A stretch of 64,000 bases of DNA from Nocardia rhizosphaerihabitans (GCF_014646295.1 NZ_BMNE01000003.1:124001-188000); one strand, 5' to 3'; positions 53,069-62,696 are shown, numbered from the stretch's first letter. The notes: generated by a model not told the origin, from the letters alone. Translations and numbers: made by a program.

Positions 53069-53839
53069 ATGTTGCGAATCATTCGGAGAATGAGTTACGT
53101 CGCCTCAGCGCTGACCCTACTGTCGCAGCCGACGACCGCGCATGCCGACACCGTCAATCTGCCACCGCACGAGAAGACTTTCGAGTCGGAGATGGGCAGT
53201 TTCACCGTCGGCACACATGACGAAGTCATCTATCGAATCGCGCCGTTGAACGGCGCCCCCACCAGCCGTGAAGCGTTCGTCTCCACTGTCGCCTACGGAC
53301 GGCTCGACGGGCAGGCCGAGGGCGTGCTCAGGACCGGATACTCCGTCGGCTGTGCGGCCAGGATCGATGTCGTGCTCCCCGGCATCGATCCCACCACGGA
53401 ATTCGGGCTCGAGGGGCCGCAGCAGAACTCCGCGACGGAGCAGGTGCAGCGGCAGGCGACGGAGCAGGCGCAGTCGGACACCGTCGAGCAGTCGAGTTCC
53501 GGCGAGTCGGTGCAGTCCCATACGCAGGAGTCCGGGCAACTACAGGAGTCCGAATCGCGACAGTTTCAGGAGTTCAACGGCATCATCCCCTCCATCGCAG
53601 TGGACCCGGGTCTGTTCCTGGAATTGGAACTTCAACCCGGCGACATCACCAACGTCGATATCGGGGATGGCAAGGCGCTCATTCCGGGCAAGACCGTGCG
53701 GATCGTGACCCGCGATTTCCACATCAAAGTCGACAATTGCGCGGGCCCGGCCACCATCCGCCAATACACCTACGTGCAAACCAGAACACCCGAAGTCGAC
53801 GACAGCGGAGCGGTGTTCGGCGATCCCACCACACTGTAG
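53069..53839 (+). CDS. MspA-family outer-membrane porin-like protein with Gln/Glu/Ser-rich insert
   Basis: A 256-residue secreted protein. Signal peptide MLRIIRRMSYVASALTLLSQ then PTTAHA, cleaved near residue 26. MspA features: FVSTVAYGRLDGQAEGVLRT, GYSVGCAARIDVVLPGID, SIAVDPGLFLELELQPGDIT, VRIVTRDFHIKVDNCAGPAT, and the C-terminal strand QTRTPEVDDSGAVFGDPTTL. MspA octamers form pores through the mycolate membrane. Residues 117-169 are low-complexity (Q, E, S, T) and lie where MspA has a short turn. ATG 53069; a GTG at 53057 is also possible. Confidence 0.8.
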   Translation: MLRIIRRMSYVASALTLLSQPTTAHADTVNLPPHEKTFESEMGSFTVGTHDEVIYRIAPLNGAPTSREAFVSTVAYGRLDGQAEGVLRTGYSVGCAARIDVVLPGIDPTTEFGLEGPQQNSATEQVQRQATEQAQSDTVEQSSSGESVQSHTQESGQLQESESRQFQEFNGIIPSIAVDPGLFLELELQPGDITNVDIGDGKALIPGKTVRIVTRDFHIKVDNCAGPATIRQYTYVQTRTPEVDDSGAVFGDPTTL

Positions 53840-54017
53840 TGAGCCCCCGCACCGCGGCGGGCGACGTAACCTGGCCCACGGAGCAACGGGCACGATGAGG
53901 TGAACGGGAGCATGACCCGGCCTGCTCCTGATCGATGATGTCAACCTGCTCGATGAGTAATCGGCATTGGTGGTGTCGAGACCGCGCGGCGCATCGGTGC
54001 GGCGACAGTCGCGAAGG
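53840..54017. other. Intergenic, nothing recognised
   Basis: Space between the porin gene and the convergent kinase gene. No clear hairpin was found. Confidence 0.3.
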
Positions 54018-54620
54018 TCAGTCTGCGCCCCGGCCGGGTTGAGAGACGAAATTCGCTATCGCGACGAGACCGGGCCGGAAGCCGTCGGTGGTGTCGACGG
54101 TCAGTTCCGCGACGTCCATCCGCACCGGTACGAACGCGTCGGTGGTGTGTGTCCCGGCGGCGATCGATGCGAGTAGGTCGCCATCGTTGTGGGCACGGCG
54201 ATGGGGAACGGTTGCGGCGCGGTGGGCGATCCGGGCGTGCAGGACCGATTGCGGGGCCGTGCAGTGGATGATGCGAATCTCGGCGAATTCGGCCAACGGC
54301 ATCAGGTTGGGGCGCCAGAGTTTGTCCTGGAACGCAGCTTCTGCGACGACACTGACCCCGGCTCGGGCCAGCACAGTCAGGACGTCGAAGAAGGCGCGAA
54401 GGGTGGGGATGTCGAGATCGTCATACCCGGTGTCGCGTGCTGGTGTAGTGGCCAGGACCATGCTCTGTTTGATTTCATCGCGAATGATCGCGGGGACGCC
54501 GATATCGTCGGCGAGCGCGCGGGCGAGCGTGGACTTCCCCGATCCCGGAGGTCCGCTGACGACGCAGAGTACCGGCCGCGCTGGGGGATTGGGCATAGAA
54601 CATTCTGGCACGTCAGACAT
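54018..54620 (-). CDS. P-loop kinase/AAA ATPase of small-molecule kinase type
   Basis: 200 residues: LCVVSGPPGSGKSTLARALA (Walker A), VPAIIRDEIKQSMVLATTPA, VSVVAEAAFQDKLWRPNLMP and RIIHCTAPQSVLHARIAHRA (lid). It resembles gluconokinase/CPT-like small kinases. ATG 54620 (MSDVPECS) or 54596 (MPNPPARP). Divergent from the CPT-like gene 135 nt to the right. Confidence 0.75.
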   Translation of the reverse strand: MSDVPECSMPNPPARPVLCVVSGPPGSGKSTLARALADDIGVPAIIRDEIKQSMVLATTPARDTGYDDLDIPTLRAFFDVLTVLARAGVSVVAEAAFQDKLWRPNLMPLAEFAEIRIIHCTAPQSVLHARIAHRAATVPHRRAHNDGDLLASIAAGTHTTDAFVPVRMDVAELTVDTTDGFRPGLVAIANFVSQPGRGAD

Positions 54621-54755
54621 CGTCGTCGAACCTGCTGTTGCCGATGGCTGGCGTGGTAAGGCGGTAGGCGATGAGCCGGATTGCCGGCGTGTCACGATCT
54701 CACCCGAAGGCAACGATGGGAGGACGCACTTCTGGTGACCGGATAGCGTGGGTGG

Positions 54756-55358
54756 ATGCGCGGCGGCGGACTCCCTCCTCGAGTCATCTTCCTCAATGGC
54801 ATATCGAGCGCGGGTAAGACCACATTGGCCCGGGCCATCCAGGACGAAAGCGACGTCCCGTTCGTGTACTGGGGGATCGACACCTTGTTCGGCCTGGTTC
54901 CGCCGAATTGGGGTGGCGGACGCGATGGTCCGCTCAGTCGTGACGGATTCTGGTATGACCGGAGCGAGCAGGATGCGGACGGTCACCCGCTCTTGGTGAT
55001 CCGCTACGGACACGTCGGATTGCGGATGCTGCGGTCGGCGTTCGCTGCGGCTGCCGAGTTCGCTCGTGGCGGTGATCACCTGGTCGTCGACGAGATGTTG
55101 TTGTCTCCGGATCTGTTGCCGATGTGGATGGAGGCGCTGGCCGACCTGGACGTGCAGCTGGTGTGCGTCACCTGCCCGTTGGCCGTCGCCGAGCAGCGGG
55201 AACTGGTTCGTGGCAAGACAATCGGGTTGGCACGGGGCCATCTCCCTACGGTGCACGATCATGGCTACCCCTACGACACGATCGTCGACACGACCACCGG
55301 GACGCCCGCTGAATTGGCCAGGGTCGTTCTGGGGCAACAAAGGCCGCCACTCGGGTAA
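54756..55358 (+). CDS. Chloramphenicol phosphotransferase-like kinase
   Basis: 200 residues: RVIFLNGISSAGKTTLARAI (CPT-type Walker A SSAGK), PFVYWGIDTLFGLVPPNWGG, FARGGDHLVVDEMLLSPDLL (catalytic Asp region), and the lid VQLVCVTCPLAVAEQRELVR. CPT phosphorylates the 3-OH of chloramphenicol; other members act on unknown alcohols. ATG 54756. Confidence 0.82.
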   Translation: MRGGGLPPRVIFLNGISSAGKTTLARAIQDESDVPFVYWGIDTLFGLVPPNWGGGRDGPLSRDGFWYDRSEQDADGHPLLVIRYGHVGLRMLRSAFAAAAEFARGGDHLVVDEMLLSPDLLPMWMEALADLDVQLVCVTCPLAVAEQRELVRGKTIGLARGHLPTVHDHGYPYDTIVDTTTGTPAELARVVLGQQRPPLG

Positions 55359-55390
55359 CAGGTAGGTGTGCGGATACCGCTGTTCGTGCT

Positions 55391-55804
55391 TCAGGGAGCC
55401 GTTTCGCCCTGACGACCGTACTTGTCGTCGAACCTGATGATGTCCTCGCGCCACCCCGGGTCGGCTGTCGACGCCTCGACCATGACAAGGTCGGTCATCG
55501 CAGTCACCCGGTATACGGCGCCGGCGGGGAGGTGGATCACTTCGTCTGGGCCGAGTTCCTCGCTGGTGAGCTCAGTTTCGTTGGGGCCGTAGTCGACCCG
55601 CGCCCGGCCGGCGAGCACGAGGATGTCTCCTCCTTCTGCAGGTGCTTCTGCAAACTCAACGCGTGCCCGTGCTGTATGCAGAACTTTCCCGACGTATTTG
55701 CCGTCGACAACCGCGAAGATCGACTCATGACCCCACGGGTTTTTCCTGGCGCTGCGCCCGAAAGATCCTTGCCGTCTGGGCGCTTGATCCTTGCGCACCG
55801 GCAT
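55391..55804 (-). CDS. Cupin-domain protein
   Basis: 137 residues: GKYVGKVLHTARARVEFAEA, GDILVLAGRARVDYGPNETE and GPDEVIHLPAGAVYRVTAMT. This is a single cupin with few metal-binding His residues. It resembles sugar-isomerase-type cupins (mannose-6-phosphate-isomerase-like). Function unknown. Confidence 0.78.
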   Translation of the reverse strand: MPVRKDQAPRRQGSFGRSARKNPWGHESIFAVVDGKYVGKVLHTARARVEFAEAPAEGGDILVLAGRARVDYGPNETELTSEELGPDEVIHLPAGAVYRVTAMTDLVMVEASTADPGWREDIIRFDDKYGRQGETAP

Positions 55805-55891
55805 CGGTCGTCTCTGTCATCACATACCCTCAGGTTGCCGAAAGTGGCCGTGAGCAGTCCTGACGCGAACTTTAGCAGGCGGTCCCGACGA

Positions 55892-56458
55892 TCAGACTTG
55901 TCTCAGACTGCCTACACCGAGCGATCCGTTCGCCGGCGGCTCCCGCTTCTCCGCTGCGCGAACGTAGCCGAGGGGATCCTTGTCGACCGGCCGCACACCG
56001 GTGTAGTGGCGTGCTTCGTAGGCGGCGAAGGTGACAGCCAATTCGTGGCGCTGCGGAACGCCGGCCAGTCGGCGGAACTCGGTGAGACCTTCGCGTTCTT
56101 CCTCCGCCATGTGGTCGCTGTTGGCGAGATTGGCCGACGCGACGGCCTCGTACCAGTCATCGGTGCCAACCTGATGATGCGCCACCGCGGCCACCGCGTC
56201 CCTGATGTCGTTGTGGTCGTGGATGGCGTCGAGCGCCTCGTTCTCTACCGCGCCCTTGCGTCGGGCCGCGATTCCGGCGTGCAGCAAGGCCGGGTAGAAG
56301 ATCTCCTCCTCGGCCTGCGCGTGGAGTTCCAGGAACGAGGCGAGCCTGTCCCAGATCGAGGAAAGCGCATCGGTATCGGTCCGGTTGATCTGTTCCAAGA
56401 TCGCGAACAGCCGCCGCTGCTCGTGGTGGTCATCAAGGATCAGCTGGGTGATATCCAC
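55892..56458 (-). CDS. Hemerythrin HHE-domain protein
   Basis: 188 residues: ITQLILDDHHEQRRLFAILE, LASFLELHAQAEEEIFYPAL, EALDAIHDHNDIRDAVAAVA and ANLANSDHMAEEEREGLTEF. Helix histidines and Glu match the di-iron HHE domain. It may sense O2 or NO or store iron. ATG 56458. Confidence 0.88.
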   Translation of the reverse strand: MDITQLILDDHHEQRRLFAILEQINRTDTDALSSIWDRLASFLELHAQAEEEIFYPALLHAGIAARRKGAVENEALDAIHDHNDIRDAVAAVAHHQVGTDDWYEAVASANLANSDHMAEEEREGLTEFRRLAGVPQRHELAVTFAAYEARHYTGVRPVDKDPLGYVRAAEKREPPANGSLGVGSLRQV

Positions 56459-56899
56459 GATTCCTTCCTGAAACGGCTCGTCAGGTCAGCATGCGACGCC
56501 GGGGCAACGGGCGTGTTCGTCGACAAGCCGACGATAACGCACCGCCGCGTTGTTTCCGGTCAGGACCACCTCGACAAGTTTGGGCCGGCAGGCCGCAGCG
56601 AGCGGATCACCAGCACACCGATGTCGTTGCCGCCCGGTCTCAGTGCCAGAACGCGGATGCACAGTATTTGAACTTGCACCGACGCCCTCGAGGAACTGCT
56701 TGTGCGACTCGAGGAGGCAGAAGTCATCGTTAGGCGTGTAGCTGGAGAAGCCCCGGCCACGGTAGTGCCGCTTCTCCAGTCGTTACCGGCGGCCCCGAAG
56801 CGACTCCCGGCGAAATGGTTCGAGTGACGGAGTTGCTGATCGGACTGGGTCGGTGAACTAAGCCTCGAAGACGACACCACCCCTCATCGACATCAATGG
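56459..56899. other. Remnant region without intact gene
   Basis: A plus-frame fragment of about 50 codons at 56676-56825 reads DALEELLVRLEEAEVIVRRV then VVPLLQSLPAAPKRLPAKWF without a clear start. No function can be assigned. Confidence 0.4.
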
Positions 56900-57329
56900 G
56901 ACATCGCAGGTGACTGCCCAGAGTGCGGATTCTGCTGGCACGAATGCGGCTACCCGACACCGTTGCAGGCGAAGACCCATGAGCCCGGCCGCTTCGAACA
57001 ACTGCGCCGACGGGCAGGGGAGCACCTAGAACACCGCGAGCACGGCGAATCTGCGGACCGGAACCGGTGAGATAGCCGCCGGCAGCCGCCGGATTGGCCC
57101 TGCGTTGTGCACTGAGACGGCCTGCGCGCCGATTGGTTGCAGCGGCGAGCACATAGCGGCCCGCCCGGGAACTGAAAGCGCCGAGGACCACCACAGCGAC
57201 CGGGTCCAGGTGCCAGTTCAGCTTGAAGAACACCAGCAGCAGTGCGTTGGCTGGGCCGAACGCCGGCATCGGGTTCACCACGAACACGACGGCGAACACG
57301 ATGAGCCACTGCCACAGGGTCGTGTTCAT
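56900..57329 (-). pseudogene. Conserved membrane protein, frameshifted
   Basis: ATG 57329: MNTTLWQWLIVFAVVFVVNP, then PANALLLVFFKLNWHLDPVA, VVVLGAFSSRAGRYVLAAAT and GRLSAQRRANPAAAGGYLTG. The next segment (LSPLPSAQLFEAAGLMGL form) is present only in another frame. The protein family is a four-helix membrane protein with no assigned role. It overlaps an upstream frame by ATGA (end AVVP at 57326), so it was part of an operon. Confidence 0.55.
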
Positions 57330-57656
57330 GGCACGACAGCATCGCTGGGCGCGGCAACAGATGTGAGAATCTCGGCGACGGTGAGTTTATCGAGGGCGAT
57401 AGCGCTGTCGGCCGCGATGCCAGGACCTGCCCGGTGTTGCGGGATCGAGGGTGGAGGGCAAGGGTGATCACCCGATGTCAACTGCCGCAGCTTTTTCGGC
57501 GCCCGCAAGGTGCTGCTCGGTGTCTGCCGTCGAATCGGATTCGCTGCGCGCATGCAGCAGTGGCGTGCCGGGCGAAGCCAGTTCGTTGTCGGCGTTTCGC
57601 TGCGTGTGCGGGTAAGTGCAGGCGGGCGGCTGTGCGCTTCGCCTGCAGCTCTTGGG

Positions 57657-57911
57657 TCAACGGCGCCGGGCGAGCCTGCGCAGCCTTTCGTGTTCGACGA
57701 CGAACACCGTGATGCTGGCGATGAAGCAGACCGCGGTAGCTCCCGCGCCGAGCGCGGTCCAGCCACCGTAGCCGTAGCCCGCCGCGGTGAGGGTCGATGC
57801 GAGGCCGACCACTCCTGCCATGAAGAGCAAGATGCCGGGGATGTTGTACGGGTCGGCGAGGCTGTCGCCGGGCTTGCTGTGAAACGTCTCGCTGGCAGTG
57901 CTGTCGCTCAC
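57657..57911 (-). CDS. Small two-helix membrane protein (UsfY-like)
   Basis: 84 residues: SETFHSKPGDSLADPYNIPG, ILLFMAGVVGLASTLTAAGY, TALGAGATAVCFIASITVFV and a basic end. GTG 57911 follows GAGGAAATCACC. A second GTGAGCGACAG lies 78 nt upstream. It resembles UsfY proteins of the SigF region in mycobacteria, but the match is weak. Confidence 0.6.
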   Translation of the reverse strand: MSDSTASETFHSKPGDSLADPYNIPGILLFMAGVVGLASTLTAAGYGYGGWTALGAGATAVCFIASITVFVVEHERLRRLARRR

Positions 57912-58164
57912 GGTGATTTCCTCCGGTGTCGGATCGAGTGGACCGCGTCCGGTGATGTTTCGGCGGTCCGTCGAATCACTGTCGCTCACCGTGTTTCCCG
58001 CTGTGAGAGGCGTTGGTCCCGGGTGGATCCGACAAAGGTCATCTGAGGAGCACTTGGTACTCCCCGACGGTGGCGTTCGGCCCTTTCCTCGGCAGGCCCG
58101 CTCGGGACATGGTGGCAGGGGCGAGAAGAAACCGCGGCCCACGGTTAGGCAGAAGGAGGCGGCG

Positions 58165-58422
58165 ATGCACTGGTATGACCACGACGTCAGTGGTTGGGGG
58201 TATGTGTGGATGGGTTTCGGAATGGTCCTGTTCTGGGGGCTGTTGATCACAGGATTCGCACTCGCACTGCGGTACCTGTTCCGAACCGACAGCGACCGGG
58301 GCCTGCGTCCTGCCCCGCCTGGCGCCGAACATGTACTGGCAGAGCGTTTCGCGCGCGGTGAGATCGATGCCCAGGAGTACGCGGATCGGCTGGCTGTCCT
58401 GCGTACCACCGCACCACAGTGA
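58165..58422 (+). CDS. SHOCT-domain membrane protein
   Basis: 85 residues: WGYVWMGFGMVLFWGLLITG (membrane helix) and the SHOCT end HVLAERFARGEIDAQEYADR then LAVLR. ATG 58165 with AGAAGGAGG upstream. Small SHOCT proteins are frequent beside copper or stress genes; function unknown. Confidence 0.85.
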   Translation: MHWYDHDVSGWGYVWMGFGMVLFWGLLITGFALALRYLFRTDSDRGLRPAPPGAEHVLAERFARGEIDAQEYADRLAVLRTTAPQ

Positions 58423-58555
58423 TCCGGCGGCTCGGCGACGGCCACGGAAAGACAGCCCGGGTTCGGTGCTCAGCTCAGCCGCGGTGATCGGAGGCGGGCA
58501 CGAGTCAGGCCGGATCGAAACACTCGATCAGCCACCTGTCGACGGCCGCTCGCTA

Positions 58556-59089
58556 TCAGGACCAGTCCTCGAGCGTTGTCAGGTGTGCAAATCCGAGGTC
58601 GGCCAGTGCGCCGACAACCTTGTTCGCGGGAATGCCGCGGAAGAAGCGGGCTTGTTCGCCTCGGGCCTTGTCGAACGTGTCATGGGCAACGATCCCGATC
58701 ACTCGGCCGTCGCCGGCGACGATAGGCCCGCCGCTGTTGCCCGGACGTGTCACTGCGGAGTACAGGAAGCAACTCTCCCGAAAGGCTGTTTCCGCCGTGT
58801 CTTGGGTTACGTGAGCGCTTGTCAGCACATGCCAGGGAACCAAGGTGAGTCCGGTCCCGCTGCGGACATCGCCGTGCTCGTCGATCCCGGTTATCTGAAC
58901 GGTGATCGAGCCATAGGCAGGGATCAGCAGGGGAGTGCCGAGGGGTGTCGAAAGCCACAAGTACCCGTCGTTCTGTGCGAGGGTGGAATCGTCGCCCGAG
59001 GTCACAAACCCTTCACCGAACAAAGGCAGCTGACTGGCTGGCCTGAATTTGCCAAAATCCCGAATCGCCATCGGCCATGGATCGGGCAT
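58556..59089 (-). pseudogene. Trypsin-like protease with internal deletion
   Basis: 177 residues: GTGLTLVPWHVLTSAHVTQD (His93) and SAVTRPGNSGGPIVAGDGRV (Ser119). Only 26 residues separate the catalytic His and Ser, where active members have about 100 with the Asp between. The middle barrel is lost. The rest of the protein is coding-like. Confidence 0.7.
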
Positions 59090-59978
59090 GCCTTATCTAC
59101 CCGGTCACCGGCACGGCGCCGCCTACACCGTCGGGCACCTGGAGCCGATCACGATGCAGCGCACCCTGTCTCCTCGCGGTGAGGCCGTCAACCTCATGGT
59201 CGCCACGCCGGGGACCGCGGCCTTCCTCAATGTGCTGCGCACCGATATCGACCGCGGCAAACTCACCAACGAACCGCCGCGCGCGAAATCTCCCACCCAG
59301 CCTGCGGTCCCTGACCCGGCTTCGCTCACGCCCCTCACATGGCACCCTGCCGCCGTTCTTCGCGGCCGAGACCGGCAACACCGGCACCCACGACCGCTCC
59401 ACCATCGCCTACCTCGCCGAAGCCCCTGAAACGGCACGATTCCTCACCGACATGGCCAGATCCACCGGAATCCCTCTGGCATTGGGCTTGTCGCGGCTCA
59501 TCGACGGCACCGCCCGAAAACCAGGGGGTGACGCGGCCGATTCGATGCCCTCGTCGGCACAGGCCCAGCTGGACCGGTCACCGCGACCTCTGCAGCACAA
59601 CCGCATCCGACGTATCGCGGTGGACCAAGCCTTGGCTCCGACACATCCACCGCCCAGCGGTCGCATCGTGTTCGAGGATTCGATCTGGTGCGAGGCCTCG
59701 AGGGCGCTGCTGTATGGTCGGCGCGCCGTGCGCGCCGGCGAACATGCCGCCGCCCAGTCCAGTCGACTGGGTATCGACGCTCTTCCGACTCTGCTCAGGA
59801 CTATCCCCTCTGCTCACCGCGACTGTCGGCGTAAACCACCTCAGAAAAGGTCCTTGTGCCCTTATCCGTGGCGATGCCGCGGTACCGCCGGAGCGTCGCT
59901 GCTCGGGCGGATCGGCGGATCGCTCGGACTCGTGCACATCTTCAATCTGCGCGAGGGCAGTACCGCAGCAAAGGTGTC
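59090..59978. other. Remnant region without recognised gene
   Basis: Protein-like stretches occur in shifting plus frames: ITMQRTLSPRGEAVNLMVAT then AAFLNVLRTDIDRGKLTNEP at 59150-59290, and FFAAETGNTGTHDRSTIAYL then AEAPETARFLTDMARSTGIP at 59350-59500. They may be one broken gene. No family was recognised. Confidence 0.4.
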
Positions 59979-60443
59979 TTACTCCGAAGGAGACCGTCGC
60001 ACATTCGAGAAGGGGGTCTGCCAAGCGGCCGGGTCGACAACGGGAAACCGGCGACCGGTCACCATGGTGGGTATGAGTCGGATGAAGAAATTCTTCGCCC
60101 CGGCCTGCCACGGATACAGGGGGAGATCCACGGTGTCCATCAGATCACCGATCTCACGGATCCCTTCGGCACGTCCCTTGAGCACCACACTCCAGGCTTC
60201 GTGAGACTCAGAGATGTAGCCGTCGACTTCCAGCGCGACGGGCGCATCCGACAACGCGGCGGACATCTTGGTGCCTCGTGCGGATCGAAACACAATGGTT
60301 CCGTGATCGACTGCGTAGTTGAGGGGGAAGATATCCGGATGGTCGTCCACCCACACGGCGAGGCGGCCTACCTCCCCGGTACGGAGTAGCGCCCAGCATT
60401 CGTTGACAGCGAGTTCTTTGACGCTCGGGTCGTCGCTTCCCAT
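59979..60443 (-). CDS. Pyridoxamine 5'-phosphate oxidase-like flavin/F420-binding protein
   Basis: 154 residues: ECWALLRTGEVGRLAVWVDD, IFPLNYAVDHGTIVFRSARG and TKMSAALSDAPVALEVDGYI then WSVVLKGRAEGI. Split-barrel PPOX fold. Relatives occur in the DosR region of mycobacteria. ATG 60443; the longer frame to 60593 is non-coding. Confidence 0.85.
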   Translation of the reverse strand: MGSDDPSVKELAVNECWALLRTGEVGRLAVWVDDHPDIFPLNYAVDHGTIVFRSARGTKMSAALSDAPVALEVDGYISESHEAWSVVLKGRAEGIREIGDLMDTVDLPLYPWQAGAKNFFIRLIPTMVTGRRFPVVDPAAWQTPFSNVRRSPSE

Positions 60444-60906
60444 CGTCTGCGCCTTCCTGTCGTGGGTATTCGTTTGCCCGCCAATGCGCCTGTCCGTCCG
60501 TGTCGGGCCGGTGGCGTCCCTGATCGGGACGATCGCCACAGTCTTCACGGGAACTCGACGACCGTAATATGTGCGGCCGCCCGCGACAGTCACCTTGGCT
60601 CTCGAGCCTTCCCGGGGACCACCATCGTGCCCAGCCCTAATCTAACCGCCCCGAACTTGCGGACCCGCCGGTGTCCTGCACCTTCGGACAGCTGTAACCG
60701 CGCTGCTTGCAGTCCGCGCCCACAGCAAGCAACCCGACCGCAGCGGGCGCGGATTGGCGCCGTCGCATTCGTCTCACCTTCGAGACGCCGCGCGAGCCAT
60801 CCGACCGAGCCGGTGTGACCGAGTTCGGTCATGGCCAGGCCACCTCCGCGTCCGCGTCGTGCATGCGGGTATCTCGGATTGCTGACCGAGCGGGCACTGG
60901 CCTTGG
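60444..60906. other. No confident gene
   Basis: Contains the inverted repeat GTCCC-N5-GGGAC at 60516-60530, 73 nt before the PPOX start. No recognisable protein. Confidence 0.4.
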
Positions 60907-61314
60907 GTGCGACTGTGCGCCCGGTGTCCGATGGTGAACGCGACCACCTGGATTGATGTGGCAGTCGCAGAACTTCCCGCAGGCATAGACGGACTCAGTG
61001 TCGTCCGAGGCGACTTCAGGCTTGCGCTGATCAACAGCAAGTTGCCTCCCACCCGCCAAAGATTCACCCTCGGTTATGAACTCGGGCATATCTTCGCCGA
61101 AGACAGCGAGAATGTGTTGATCGATGAGAGCGTTGCCGGCTCCACAACACCGCGGGAGATCCGTGCCAATGCGTTTGCGGCGGAGTTCCTCGTTCCCGGT
61201 GAACAGTTGCGCGCCGAACGGTATGGGCGAGCCGAGGACGTGGCCGCGATCGAGAAGCTACTGGCCGACCGTGCCGGCGGCCGGTTCACCCGGACCGCGG
61301 ATGGACGACCATGA
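60907..61314 (+). pseudogene. ImmA/IrrE-type metallopeptidase remnant with altered zinc motif
   Basis: The frame reads LPPTRQRFTLGYELGHIFAE and TTPREIRANAFAAEFLVPGE, the ImmA/IrrE core. The first zinc His of HELGH is Tyr57 (YELGH), so metal binding should fail. The N-terminal HTH is absent and the start is unclear. It overlaps the end of the convergent Usp gene by 29 nt. Confidence 0.65.
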
Positions 61315-62203
61315 CCGGGCAGTGGGCGCACTGGATCACCGCGTTGCTGGTGGAGCCGAGCTGGAGCCCGGGGAAACCGCCACGGCCGCGGTTGCCCACG
61401 ACGACAAGCTGCGCCGATTTGGACCACTCGATCAAATGATGGGATGGGCCCGCCACGTAGATATTCCGAACGACCGGCACCTCCGGGTACTTCTCCGTCC
61501 AGCCGGTCAGCTGCGCGCTGATCAACTCTTGCGCATCGGCTTGCGCGGTGCGATCCGCGAGAACGTCGGGTAGTCCGGCGAACCAGTCGAACCGAAGGTC
61601 ACTCCAACAGTGGACCACGACGAGTTCGGCGTCACGCTGGTTGGCTTCGGCAAAGGCAGCTGCCAAAGCGGTGCGGCTGTACTCGCTTTCGTCGATTCCG
61701 ACGACCACAGGCCCGAGGTGTCGGGTTGGCTGTTCGGAGCCGCAGTCACGCACGATCACCACCTGACCGTGCGCATACGCAGCGACGGCGAGCACCGTGG
61801 AACCGAACAGCCCGCCGCCACTGAGCCCCAACGCGCCGACTGCGGTCAGGTGCGCGGTGTCGGTTTCGTTGATCAGCACCTGGGCTGGGGTGCCGTCCAC
61901 GACTTCGGTTTCGATGATCAGGGCGGGATCGATGGCCTGTGCCTGCTGCCGCGCCGCGGCCAGGCAGTCGGCACTGAAGGTGTGCATGGCATCTGTCACC
62001 GAGGCCATGGGCAACTCGTATGGATCCAGCAGGATGTGCGCGGCAGTCAGATCGGCAGCGTGCACGATGCGCAGGCGCCGTCCTGCCGCGGCAGCGGTCT
62101 CGGCTGCCCATCGCACAGCCAGCCCGCCGGCTCGAGAGCCGTCGATGCCGACCACAACCGGTGCCGCTGTCGGCGATTGCGGGTCCACGCTGGGGGCAGT
62201 CAT
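61286..62203 (-). CDS. Double universal-stress-protein domain protein
   Basis: 305 residues, two Usp domains: PVVVGIDGSRAGGLAVRWAA at residue 15 and GPVVVGIDESEYSRTALAAA at about 165. The ATP loop in the second domain is VVVGNRGRGGFPGLQLGSTS. Double-Usp proteins are typical of the DosR regulon. 43 nt downstream of the Hrp1-like gene, so co-transcribed. Confidence 0.9.
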   Translation of the reverse strand: MTAPSVDPQSPTAAPVVVGIDGSRAGGLAVRWAAETAAAAGRRLRIVHAADLTAAHILLDPYELPMASVTDAMHTFSADCLAAARQQAQAIDPALIIETEVVDGTPAQVLINETDTAHLTAVGALGLSGGGLFGSTVLAVAAYAHGQVVIVRDCGSEQPTRHLGPVVVGIDESEYSRTALAAAFAEANQRDAELVVVHCWSDLRFDWFAGLPDVLADRTAQADAQELISAQLTGWTEKYPEVPVVRNIYVAGPSHHLIEWSKSAQLVVVGNRGRGGFPGLQLGSTSNAVIQCAHCPVMVVHPRSG

Positions 62204-62246
62204 GAGCGGTTCCTTCGACTGTCGTGTGGCGGAGGTGTCTGGCTTG

Positions 62247-62696
62247 TCAGGATTCGCCGGTGGTTGTCGAGGGCAGGTGTTGGGCGCAGATCGCGTCGAC
62301 GAACTCGCCGACCGTCTGATCGGGTAGCCGGCGGGCGAGGTCGGCTTCGGTGATGATGCCCACCAGCTTTCCCTCGTCGGTGACCGGTAGCCGGCGAATT
62401 TGACTCTGCTCCATCACTGCCAGGGCCTGCTCGATGTCGACGCCGACATCGATGGTCAGTAGCGCCTCACCTTGGGCGAGTTCGCCGGCGGTGGTGGTCT
62501 TGGGGTTCTCGCCGAGCGCGATGACTTTGATGACGATGTCGCGGTCGGTGACGATACCGACCGGATGCCCTTCGCCGTCGCAGATCGGCAGAGCGCCGAT
62601 ATCGAGTTGGTGCATCCGTCTGGCGGCGGTCTCCATCGTGTCGCGCACGGTGATGAAGGCGACGTCAGCGTGCATTACCGCGTCGGTCGTTGTCAT
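62247..62696 (-). CDS. hrp1: Hypoxic response protein 1-like CBS-domain protein
   Basis: 149 residues with two CBS motifs: MHQLDIGALPICDGEGHPVG, IVTDRDIVIKVIALGENPKT and TAGELAQGEALLTIDVGVDI, then MEQSQIRRLPVTDEGKLVGI and ITEADLARRLPDQTVGEFVD. This follows M. tuberculosis Hrp1 (Rv2626c) closely, a DosR-controlled protein. The CxxC pair of Hrp1 is not conserved. ATG 62696 with GGAGGTGCACC upstream. Confidence 0.9.
   Translation of the reverse strand: MTTTDAVMHADVAFITVRDTMETAARRMHQLDIGALPICDGEGHPVGIVTDRDIVIKVIALGENPKTTTAGELAQGEALLTIDVGVDIEQALAVMEQSQIRRLPVTDEGKLVGIITEADLARRLPDQTVGEFVDAICAQHLPSTTTGES

Noticed and set aside
60516..60530. GTCCC-N5-GGGAC as a DosR box for the PPOX gene
   Set aside because: The half-sites are in the opposite order to the DosR palindrome (GGGAC...GTCCC), so it is only an inverted repeat.
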